Shown piece after piece: positions 1 through 6,824 of a DNA stretch of 11,431 nucleotides. This DNA comes from Roseiflexaceae bacterium. Its GTDB lineage: Bacteria; Chloroflexota; Chloroflexia; Chloroflexales; Roseiflexaceae. Numbering within the stretch: the first letter of the stretch is position 1; each line of letters starts with the position of its first letter. Location: contig JACMIM010000737.1 of assembly GCA_014381165.1 (NCBI GenBank), forward strand, positions 1 to 11,431. The letters run 5' to 3'. Below the pieces are notes generated by a model. The model worked only from the letters and a program-made list of their open reading frames with translations, was not told the origin of the DNA and did no database searches. The translations under genes and the position numbers were made by a program.

Positions 1-950
1 ATCTCGGGGCAGTGTTCGCCCACGCCGTCGGCGAAGGTGATCGCGTCGAGTCCACCCAGCGCCGTCGCCAGCGCGCCGATCGCCTCGCGGATGCGCGCGG
101 TGTACACCGCTATCGCCAGCGCGGCGCGTGCATCCCCGGCTTCTTTGGCGGCTGAGACCTCGCGCATATCTGCAGAAATGCCCGACAGCCCCTTCAGCCC
201 CGATTCATGGCTGAGTGTGTCGCGCAACGTGGCGACATCCAGCTTACCTTGCTCCAGCAGGTGCAATAGCAGGCCAGGATCGACTGCGCCCGAGCGGCTG
301 CCCATCACCACGCCGTCCAGCGGCGTGTAGCCCATCGTCGTGGCAATCGAGCGCCCGCCGTCGACAGCGGCCAACGAGCAGCCGCTGCCGAGGTGGCAGG
401 TGATGATTTTCGTCTGCGCCAGCGGTCGGCCAAGCAGCGCCGCAGCCCGCTCGGCACAGTAAGCGTGGCTCAGGCCGTGGAAGCCGAAGCGCCGCACGCC
501 CCAGTCTTTGTACCAGGCGTAGGGCACGCCGTACAGGTAGGCCTGCGGCGGCAAACTATGGTGAAATGCCGTATCGAACGCCGCGACCTGTGGCACGTTG
601 GGCAGCGCCCGCTCGATCGCCTCGATCACCGCCAGCGCGATCGGGTTGTGCTGCGGTGCCAGCGGCGCGAACTCACGGATGGTGCGCTTGACGTCCTGAT
701 CAATCCGCACACCGCGCTGGTAGCGCAGCCCGCCATGGACCACGCGGTGGCCGACGGCGGAGATCCGCGCACGGTCGATTCGCCCGAGCGCCTGATCCAC
801 CGCGTCGGTATAGTCCTGCGTATCGTGCCCCGCGCCCTGCCAATCCACATCGTACGATTCGGTCGGTTCGTCGCCCCGCCATGCGAAGCAATCGACATGC
901 AGGCTGCCGGAGCCGGCGTTGACCGTCAGGATACGGCGATCGTCGCTCAT
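1..950 (-). CDS. ackA: Acetate kinase, C-terminus cut by the window edge
   Basis: Acetate kinase interconverts acetyl phosphate + ADP and acetate + ATP in the cytoplasm. Reading the minus strand from the ATG at 948-950 gives 316 open residues; the family is about 400 long, so the last quarter lies outside the window. Family landmarks appear in order: the N-terminal phosphate-binding NAGSGSL (N11), GHRVVHGG (68-74 region, R69), AFDTAFH (D126), GFHGLSH (H158), CHLGSGCS (185-192) and GSRSGAVDPG (R219). These match the known catalytic Asn, Arg, Asp, His and Arg. Two motifs are divergent: the usual NAGSSSLK has G15 and H18, and the usual GGIGEN/AGIGEH near 308 reads ADGVGEHC. The start overlaps the phosphoketolase stop as ATGA, with GGAG at 957-960 six bases upstream, so translation is probably coupled. 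It is the apparent distal gene of the operon and consumes the acetyl phosphate made upstream. Confidence 0.93.
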   Translation of the reverse strand, partial: MSDDRRILTVNAGSGSLHVDCFAWRGDEPTESYDVDWQGAGHDTQDYTDAVDQALGRIDRARISAVGHRVVHGGLRYQRGVRIDQDVKRTIREFAPLAPQHNPIALAVIEAIERALPNVPQVAAFDTAFHHSLPPQAYLYGVPYAWYKDWGVRRFGFHGLSHAYCAERAAALLGRPLAQTKIITCHLGSGCSLAAVDGGRSIATTMGYTPLDGVVMGSRSGAVDPGLLLHLLEQGKLDVATLRDTLSHESGLKGLSGISADMREVSAAKEAGDARAALAIAVYTARIREAIGALATALGGLDAITFADGVGEHCPE

Positions 951-3286
951 GCCCAGCTCCAATCGCGCACTTCGGCTGGGTCGTCGCCATGCTGCTCGAT
1001 GTAGTGGCGATGATCGACAAGTTGCTGCTCATACTTGGCAACGATCTGTTGTACCCGCTGCGGATCGAGCTGCGGCGCGGCCTGTGCTGCCTGCATCACC
1101 AGATGGTAGCGGCTGGTGCCATTGCGAATATGCATGTCCAACGGCGTGGTGGTCGTGCCTTCCTCGCGGTAGCCGTTGATGGCGAAGCGATGGACATTCG
1201 GGCGCTCGAACAGCAGCGCCTGTACCGCATTCGGGTAGCCATGAAAGTTGAATATCACCGGTCGATCGCTCGTGAAGAGTGCCGCAAATGCCGTTTCCGT
1301 CAATCCATGCGGATGTTCGTTCTGCGTTCCCAGGGTCATCAGGTCAGTGACGTTGACGACACGCACACGCAGTTCAGGCACCTCGTGGTGCAGCAGCCGG
1401 ACCGCCGCGAGCAACTCGAGCGTGGGGTTGTCGCCCGCCGCCGCCAATACCACATCCGGTTGATCTCCATCGTCGGTGCTAGCCCAACGCCAGATCGAGG
1501 CACCAGCCTTGCAGTGTTCGTAGGCCGCGTCGGGAGCGAGCCACTGCGGCATGGGCTGCTTGGAGGCGATCACCAGGTTGATATAGTTGGTGCTGCGCAG
1601 GCAGTGGTCGATCGTCTGGAGCGTACAGTTGGCATCGGGCGGCAGGTAGACCCGCACTGCGGAGGCTTTTTTGTTCAGCAAGTGGTCGATGAAACCCGGC
1701 CCCTGGTGCGAGTAGCCATTATGATCCTGCCGCCAGCCTTCGGATGTCAGCAGAATGTTCAGCGATGCAATAGGAGTGCGCCAAGGGATCTCGGCGGACT
1801 GCTTGAGGAACTTGGCGTACTGGTTGACCATCGAGTCGATGATCGCGATGAATGCTTCGTAGCATGGGAACAGGCCGTGGCGCCCGGTTAGCAGGTAGCC
1901 TTCCAGCCAGCCCTGGCAGGTGTGCTCGCTCAGAATCTCCATGACCCGCCCGTCAGGTGCCAGATGCTCATCCGTATCTTTGATCGGCCAGACATACGCG
2001 CGGCTGGTTGCCTCAAACACCGCGTCGAGCCGGTTCGATTCGAGCTCATCGGGGCAGACGATCCGGAAGTTGCGTGTGGCCTCGGTCTGCCGTATGACGT
2101 CGCGCAGGTAGGGGCCGAGCGCGCGCATGCTGCTGGCCCGCGCGCTGCCTGGCGTGCCGACATCTGCTCCATACCGCTGCCAGCGCGGCAGTGGGAGATC
2201 GCGCCGGATACGGCCGCCATAGGCGTGCTCATTCATACCCATCCGCCGATTGCCATCAGGACATGTGGCCACGATATCCGGCAACGACCGGCCATCCTGA
2301 TCGAACAGCTCCTCGGGATGGTAGGAGCGCAGCCAACCTTCCAGCAGCGCCAGGTGCTGGGGGTTCTCGCGCACATCCTCCACCGGCACCTGATGTGAGC
2401 GGAACGAGCCTTCGACTGGCTTGCCGTCCAGCTCCTTGATGCCACTCCAGCCCTTCGGCGTCCGCAGAATCAGCATCGGCCAGCGCGGGCGTAGACGCGC
2501 GCCTACCGAACGCGCCGCTTGTTGAATCGCCAGGATACCAACATAGGACTGCTCAAGTGCATCCGCCAGTGCCTCGTCATAGTCCGGCGCATCGACAAGC
2601 AGCGGCGCATAGCCGTAGCCATGGAAAAGCGCGAGTAGCTCCTGATTGTCCATCGTGCCGAAGATCGATGGCGAAGAGATCTTGTAGCCGTTGAGGTGCA
2701 GGATCGGCAGCACCGCGCCGCAGGTCACGGGATCGAGGTATTTGACACCATGCCAGGCGGTGGCGGTCGGCCCAGTCTCGGCTTCGCCGTCGCCGACAAT
2801 GCAGGCCACCAGCAGATCGGGATTATCGAATGCCGCGCCAAACGCGGTCGCAAGCGCATAACCAAGCTCGCCGCCCTCGTGGATGGTGCCCGGCGTGCCG
2901 GGGCTAAGATGGCTGGGAAAGCCGCCCGGCCACGAGAAGCCGCGCACGAGCCGGCTGAGGCCCGCGCGATCACGCGTTAGCTCCGGGTAGAACACGCTGA
3001 GTGTGCCCTCCAGATAGAGGTTCGCCAGATTGGCGGCCGCGCCGTGGCCCGGCCCGGTGATCAAAAGCACATTCGCGTCGTGATCGCGGATCAGGCGGTT
3101 AAGGTGAGCATAGACCAAGTTGATGCCCGGGACAGTACCCCAGTGGCCGAGTAGTCGCGGCTTAATGTGCTCGGGACGTAGCGGCTCCTCCAGCAGGCAG
3201 TTATCCTGTAGGTAGACCTGGGCAGCGGCCAGGAAGTTCGCCGCACGGCGATAGCGCGCGATCCGCGCCAGCCTCTCTTCTCGCAT
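947..3286 (-). CDS. xfp: Xylulose-5-phosphate/fructose-6-phosphate phosphoketolase
   Basis: This thiamine-diphosphate enzyme cleaves xylulose 5-phosphate (often also fructose 6-phosphate) with phosphate to acetyl phosphate plus glyceraldehyde 3-phosphate (or erythrose 4-phosphate). The 779-residue product fits the family (about 790-825). Visible family motifs: GHWGT (47-51), GPGHG (78-82), PGTPGTIHEGGELGY (129-143, with the catalytic-type His and the EGGELGY signature), GDGEAETGP (165-173, cofactor and Mg binding) and LHLNGYKI (197-203 region). The C-terminal half carries the conserved QDHNGYSHQGPG segment. I chose the ATG at 3284-3286 over an in-frame ATG at 3424, because AGGAGGA (3294-3300) stands seven bases before it and the longer start would run far into the sulfite oxidase gene. 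The upstream stop TGA (3300-3302) touches this ribosome site, and the gene's own stop overlaps ackA. Substrate preference cannot be read from sequence alone. Confidence 0.96.
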   Translation of the reverse strand: MREERLARIARYRRAANFLAAAQVYLQDNCLLEEPLRPEHIKPRLLGHWGTVPGINLVYAHLNRLIRDHDANVLLITGPGHGAAANLANLYLEGTLSVFYPELTRDRAGLSRLVRGFSWPGGFPSHLSPGTPGTIHEGGELGYALATAFGAAFDNPDLLVACIVGDGEAETGPTATAWHGVKYLDPVTCGAVLPILHLNGYKISSPSIFGTMDNQELLALFHGYGYAPLLVDAPDYDEALADALEQSYVGILAIQQAARSVGARLRPRWPMLILRTPKGWSGIKELDGKPVEGSFRSHQVPVEDVRENPQHLALLEGWLRSYHPEELFDQDGRSLPDIVATCPDGNRRMGMNEHAYGGRIRRDLPLPRWQRYGADVGTPGSARASSMRALGPYLRDVIRQTEATRNFRIVCPDELESNRLDAVFEATSRAYVWPIKDTDEHLAPDGRVMEILSEHTCQGWLEGYLLTGRHGLFPCYEAFIAIIDSMVNQYAKFLKQSAEIPWRTPIASLNILLTSEGWRQDHNGYSHQGPGFIDHLLNKKASAVRVYLPPDANCTLQTIDHCLRSTNYINLVIASKQPMPQWLAPDAAYEHCKAGASIWRWASTDDGDQPDVVLAAAGDNPTLELLAAVRLLHHEVPELRVRVVNVTDLMTLGTQNEHPHGLTETAFAALFTSDRPVIFNFHGYPNAVQALLFERPNVHRFAINGYREEGTTTTPLDMHIRNGTSRYHLVMQAAQAAPQLDPQRVQQIVAKYEQQLVDHRHYIEQHGDDPAEVRDWSWA

Positions 3287-3293
3287 CGCACAG

Positions 3294-3300
3294 TCCTCCT
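3294..3300 (-). promoter_or_regulatory. Ribosome binding site deciding the phosphoketolase start
   Basis: AGGAGGA on the minus strand lies seven bases before the ATG at 3284-3286 and shares a base with the TGA stop of the preceding gene (3300-3302). It is the strongest Shine-Dalgarno match I noticed in the window. It fits termination-reinitiation between the two genes and argues against the upstream in-frame ATG at 3424. Confidence 0.8.
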
Positions 3301-4406
3301 CATCGATCGTGAATTGCGACAACCAGCGATTGGATCGCGTTATTGGCGTATCCGTAGCGATTCCATTCGGCGACTTCAGGCTGCGTATGATCTTGCGCAT
3401 CGGTCGCGCGCGCCTGTAGGACATGCCGTCCCGCTTTGTTCACGTTCCAGATCCACTCCCAGGTCTGCCAGGCGTGCGGTTGGGACTCCCCAATCAATCG
3501 AGCGGGCTGCCATTCGCCATCGTAATCGGCCCGCACGTCGACCTGTGCAATTGAACCATCGCCCGACCAGGCGACCCCACGCACCGTGTGCTCTCCGATG
3601 TTGAGCGTATCGCCAGCGCGCGGGCTAGTGATTGCGGCCTCAACCCGCATCGTTTGCAGCGGAAGCTTCGTCGCCCGGCCAGGCCGATCGATCATATAGC
3701 GCTGGCTTTGGAAGTAGCCCTCAAAGGCATGCTCCAGGGCCGTCACACAGATCAGCCACTTCACCGAGGCCATGCCATACCAGCCCGGGACAATCAGTCG
3801 CACCGGCCCGCCATGGATGGGCGGTAGGGGCGCGTCGTTCATCGCATACGCCAGAAGCGTGTCAGGATCGAGCGCTTTATCGATCGGGAGCGATCGTGCG
3901 AATACGATCGTCCCGTGCTCGCCCGACGGCACACCCTCGTCTGCGCCTGTGAACAGCAATTCCACGGCCGTGCCTCGCAGTTGGGTCGAAGCGAGGACAT
4001 CACGCAGCGGGACGCCCTGCCAGGTTGCGGTGCTCACGGCGCCCGATCCCCATGGCTCACCGCTGGCCAGTGGTGTAAAGCCAAGACGATTGTTGCCCGC
4101 GCAGGCCATGGTCGTCGTGACCCTGCGGCTGGGGAGGGCGCGCAGATCATCGAGCCATGGGCTGTGGGCGTGCTGCACAGCGCCGTCGATCTGGAGCTGC
4201 CATGACTCAGGATCAAGCTCAGGCAGAGCGAAATGGTTGCGAACGTAGAAGTGTTCGGTGGGTGTAATCGCCGTATCCCAGGCATGTGCGGGCATCTCGG
4301 CATTGAACGGCTGCGTCGTCACGACGCGGAGATTACCCTTAGGAATGGTTGGCAATGAGTTATCGCTGATACCGATACCCGGCCGGTTTACGGTGTGCTC
4401 GGACAT
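3300..4406 (-). CDS. Sulfite oxidase-family molybdopterin oxidoreductase
   Basis: The 368-residue product is a stand-alone molybdenum domain of the sulfite oxidase family (sulfite + water to sulfate + two electrons). It shows FYVRNHF (53-59), the molybdenum-ligand cysteine in ACAGNNR (C102), HGGPVRLIVPGWYG (198-211) and KWL (216-218), all hallmarks of the molybdopterin fold. The C-terminal part (about 250-368) resembles the immunoglobulin-like dimerisation domain and ends with WNRYGYANN (349-357). There is no haem domain. No Sec or Tat signal is visible at the N-terminus, whereas many bacterial relatives are exported, so a cytoplasmic location is inferred. GAGGAG (4413-4418) lies six bases before the ATG. 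The start overlaps the preceding small gene by 19 bp, and phosphoketolase follows 13 bp after the stop. The true substrate is unproven, since some family members act on other compounds. Confidence 0.88.
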   Translation of the reverse strand: MSEHTVNRPGIGISDNSLPTIPKGNLRVVTTQPFNAEMPAHAWDTAITPTEHFYVRNHFALPELDPESWQLQIDGAVQHAHSPWLDDLRALPSRRVTTTMACAGNNRLGFTPLASGEPWGSGAVSTATWQGVPLRDVLASTQLRGTAVELLFTGADEGVPSGEHGTIVFARSLPIDKALDPDTLLAYAMNDAPLPPIHGGPVRLIVPGWYGMASVKWLICVTALEHAFEGYFQSQRYMIDRPGRATKLPLQTMRVEAAITSPRAGDTLNIGEHTVRGVAWSGDGSIAQVDVRADYDGEWQPARLIGESQPHAWQTWEWIWNVNKAGRHVLQARATDAQDHTQPEVAEWNRYGYANNAIQSLVVAIHDR

Positions 4407-4711
4407 GGTTTACTCCTCGGTATCATCCCGCATCGCGCCCCATAGGCCACGCCAGCAGTCATGCCATAGCCGAGCGCCAGCGATTTCGCGGCCGCCGTTT
4501 CAGCGCCGGATGAGATCTGTTCGCTGGTTCGCTCCGGCAGCACCTGCTCCACCTGTTCGACCATAAACTCGCCGGGGTCTTGACGCATCGGTGGCACAGT
4601 TTCCGGGAAGGCATTGGCCGTCTGCGTGCGGATTTGCTGGAGTGCAACGGTTCCAGCGAGGCCTGCTGCCGCGCCTAGGGCGATCCGCTTCATCAGATCG
4701 TTGTCGCGCAT
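4388..4711 (-). CDS. Small membrane-associated protein, probably truncated or frameshifted
   Basis: A 107-residue product starting at the ATG at 4709-4711, preceded by AAGGGA (4719-4724) at seven bases; an upstream in-frame ATG at 4744 lacks such a site. Residues 10-24 form a small, glycine/alanine-rich hydrophobic helix after a basic start. Next comes a soluble stretch with PETVPPMRQDPGEFMVEQ (36-53), then a second hydrophobic start (about 78-92) that breaks off into an unrelated basic tail. It resembles the first half of an uncharacterised membrane protein type of roughly twice this length; that is my recollection, not a search result. A one-base shift near 4430 would replace the tail with MRDDTEE and a stop at 4410-4412, just before the sulfite oxidase start. 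As written it overlaps that gene by 19 bp. Function unknown. Confidence 0.6.
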   Translation of the reverse strand: MRDNDLMKRIALGAAAGLAGTVALQQIRTQTANAFPETVPPMRQDPGEFMVEQVEQVLPERTSEQISSGAETAAAKSLALGYGMTAGVAYGARCGMIPRSKPCPSTP

Positions 4712-4755
4712 ACTGTTGTCCCTTCTCACTGAATGATGTCTCACACGCCGGCGTA

Positions 4756-6504
4756 TTAGATCAACTCACGCAGCGTATCCTTCAGAATCGTGCCAGCGAT
4801 CTCCATCCGGTTCGGCGTGCCGCGCGCCAGCGACTGCGCAAACTTGAGCGCCTGCTCCGGCGTAATCTTGGCCGGCATTGGCGGCTCGTTCGAATCGACC
4901 ACTGCTTCGACGACGACTGGCCCAGGTGTGCGCAAGGCCTCATCGAGGATGTCGCCGCATGTAGCAGGGTCTTCGATGGTGAAACCGGTCGCCCCGCAGT
5001 TCCGTGCGAAGCCGGCGAAGTCGATCGGATGGAGTTCGCAGCCATACTCGGGGTTGCCCAGAAACACCATCTGTTCCCACTTGATCTGCCCCAACGTATT
5101 ATTCTTGATGATCACCACTTTGATCGGCAGCTCGTACTTGACAGCCGTCGCCAGTTCAGCCATCAGCATGGAGAAACCGCCATCACCGACGAACGCGACG
5201 CACTGTCGATCGGGGTAGGCGATTTGGGCGGCAATCGCGTAGGGGAGGCCGCATCCCATGGAGGCCAATGTGCCGGAGACCGAGTGCATCTGCCCACGCT
5301 TGACTGGGATCTGACGGGCCCACCAGGTAGTGATCGTGCCCGAATCGCACGCGATAATCGCGGTGTCCGAGAGACGCTTGCCGAGCTCCCAGGCCACCAC
5401 CTGCGGCTTCATCGGCGTGTCCCGGCGCGTGCCGCGATCCTCCATCAGCTTCCACCACGCGCCCATGCCATCCTGCGCCTGCTTGAGAAAACCGCGATTC
5501 TCGTTGCGGTTGAGCAGCGGCAGGAGCGCCTGGAGTGTATGCTTGCTATCGCCGACCAGACCAACCTCGACCGGGTAGCGCAGACCGATGCGTGTCGGAT
5601 CGAGATCGATCTGGACACCGCGCGCCTGGCCGGGCTTGGGCAGAAACTCAATATATGGAAAGGAGGTGCCGATCATCAGCAACGTGTCACAGTCGCCAAG
5701 CGCCTCTTCCGACGGCTTGGTGCCGAGCAGACCGATTCCGCCAGTAGTATACGGGCTGGTATCCGGCACGGCCGCTTTACCTAGCAGTGGCTTGATAATC
5801 GGTGCCCCAAGCATTTCGGCCAGTCGCTCGAGTTCATCGGTCGCGTCGAGCGCGCCGCGCCCGGCTAGAATTGCGATCTTCGTTCCAGCATTGAGCAGCG
5901 CGGCGGCGCGCTGGAGATCGTGATCAGCCGGAAGCCCTGCCCGGCGCGCAACGATCTCAATGTTGTGGCCGGGAACGTTACGCATGGATCGCTCCCCGCC
6001 AACCTGATCCTGGGTATCGGTGGGGAAATTGATGTGGGCGACGCCGCAGCGGCTCAACGCCGTGCGACAGGCCAGGTGTGTCACGTTCTCGACGTGGGTA
6101 GGCCCCATGACGCGGGTCGAGTAGAGCGCGACGTCCATGAATACGCGATCCAGGTTCACATCCTGCTGGGCATGGGTATCGATCAGGTCGTGGTAGTGAT
6201 GCCCAGTGATCGCTAACACTGGCTGGCCATCCAGCTTGGCATCGTAGAGGCCATTGAGCAGGTGCAGGCCACCAGGCCCGGATGTGGCCAGACAGACGCC
6301 GAGTTTGCCGGTGAACTTGGCATAGCCGCAGGCCATGAAAGCAGCTGCCTCTTCATGCCGCACCTGAATGAAACGAATCGTATCCTTGCGCTTACGCAAC
6401 GCTTCCATAATGCCGTTGATGCCATCGCCAGGCAGACCGAAGATGACCTCAACGCCCCAGTCCGCAAGGGTATCAACCAAGATATCGGCCGCCGTATCTG
6501 CCAT
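4756..6504 (-). CDS. PoxB-like thiamine-diphosphate pyruvate oxidase / pyruvate:quinone oxidoreductase
   Basis: The 582-residue product has the three-domain layout of the pyruvate oxidase/acetolactate synthase family. An N-terminal Pyr domain carries GLPGDGINGI (23-32) and the cofactor-activating glutamate in RHEEAAAF (49-56). A central FAD/nucleotide-type domain spans about 190-345 (LAGRGA at 213-218, IGTSFPYIEFLP at 278-289). The C-terminal PP domain has the diphosphate motif GDGGF (440-444) through NN (468-469). It most resembles PoxB-type enzymes, which oxidatively decarboxylate pyruvate to acetate with quinone, or to acetyl phosphate with oxygen in lactic-acid-bacterial relatives. Which of these applies cannot be decided here. 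I set the start at 6502-6504 because AAGGAGAG (6511-6518) precedes it by six bases; an in-frame ATG at 6561 lacks one. Acetolactate synthase or sulfoacetaldehyde acetyltransferase are less likely alternatives. Confidence 0.85.
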   Translation of the reverse strand: MADTAADILVDTLADWGVEVIFGLPGDGINGIMEALRKRKDTIRFIQVRHEEAAAFMACGYAKFTGKLGVCLATSGPGGLHLLNGLYDAKLDGQPVLAITGHHYHDLIDTHAQQDVNLDRVFMDVALYSTRVMGPTHVENVTHLACRTALSRCGVAHINFPTDTQDQVGGERSMRNVPGHNIEIVARRAGLPADHDLQRAAALLNAGTKIAILAGRGALDATDELERLAEMLGAPIIKPLLGKAAVPDTSPYTTGGIGLLGTKPSEEALGDCDTLLMIGTSFPYIEFLPKPGQARGVQIDLDPTRIGLRYPVEVGLVGDSKHTLQALLPLLNRNENRGFLKQAQDGMGAWWKLMEDRGTRRDTPMKPQVVAWELGKRLSDTAIIACDSGTITTWWARQIPVKRGQMHSVSGTLASMGCGLPYAIAAQIAYPDRQCVAFVGDGGFSMLMAELATAVKYELPIKVVIIKNNTLGQIKWEQMVFLGNPEYGCELHPIDFAGFARNCGATGFTIEDPATCGDILDEALRTPGPVVVEAVVDSNEPPMPAKITPEQALKFAQSLARGTPNRMEIAGTILKDTLRELI

Positions 6505-6541
6505 TGTCCGCTCTCCTTCTTGTACACAGGATGCCACCAGA

Positions 6542-6676
6542 TTATGCACGTGCGCCGGCATTGTGGGGTGGGGACAGGTACGACAGTTCTACGTGCATTC
6601 TACCGCCCTTGATCGTGACGCTGATGCCGGCGAGCTGGTACCCATCGAGCAAGACGTCGCGCAATGCTTCTTGCTA
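6542..6676 (-). pseudogene. Open segment downstream of the 45-residue frame, possible second half of a broken small gene
   Basis: After the 45-codon frame ends at 6687, a different minus-strand frame is open for 43 codons (6545-6673), bounded by TAG at 6674-6676 and TAA at 6542-6544. It encodes a protein-like string containing ALRDVLLDGYQLAGISVTIK. The predicted strand-rich pattern and normal composition suggest real or formerly real coding sequence, but no ATG with a ribosome site starts it. Together with the preceding frame it would make a protein of about 88 residues if a short disrupted stretch (6674-6689) were repaired. I do not recognise the family. The remaining gap to the PoxB-like gene shows only that gene's ribosome site. 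Confidence 0.3.
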
Positions 6677-6686
6677 ATTGCAGTGC

Positions 6687-6824
6687 TCAATATGCCAATC
6701 CGAACGACCCCGCTGGCGCGAGCGTTCGCCAGAGCAGCTCGCGCACCAGTTCCTCGGCCAGATCAATGCGCCATTCAATCGCATCTAGCCGTACGGGAGA
6801 CATACCTCCAATCGCAAGGCTCAT
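6687..6824 (-). CDS. Unrecognised 45-residue small protein overlapping the HAD/ATPase stop
   Basis: An ATG at 6822-6824 overlaps the TGA of the HAD/ATPase gene as ATGA and opens a 45-codon frame ending at 6687-6689. Residues 11-34 look like a charged amphipathic helix (RLDAIEWRIDLAEELVRELL). A second in-frame ATG at 6801-6803 has GGAGG only one base before it, too close to work well, so the overlapping start with translational coupling is preferred. The size is below what can be trusted on its own; the arguments for it are the coupled start and the protein-like composition. It may be the first half of a small gene broken near 6680. No function can be proposed. Confidence 0.35.
   Translation of the reverse strand: MSLAIGGMSPVRLDAIEWRIDLAEELVRELLWRTLAPAGSFGLAY

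Noticed and set aside
393..1004. 203-codon plus-strand open frame opposite acetate kinase
   Set aside because: It lies opposite a well-supported acetate kinase frame, has no recognisable motif, and is an expected shadow in GC-rich coding DNA.
4591..5784. 397-codon plus-strand open frame opposite the PoxB-like gene
   Set aside because: It is long, but it is antisense to a protein with clear thiamine-diphosphate motifs. It is Arg/His/Asp-rich without any domain signature, which is typical of antisense shadows.
4756..6504. Sulfoacetaldehyde acetyltransferase (Xsc) as the identity of the thiamine-diphosphate enzyme
   Set aside because: The neighbouring sulfite oxidase and acetate kinase make it tempting. 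But the N-terminal GLPGDGINGI, RHEEAAAF and SGPGGLHLLNG segments look like PoxB-type pyruvate oxidases, not Xsc as I remember it.
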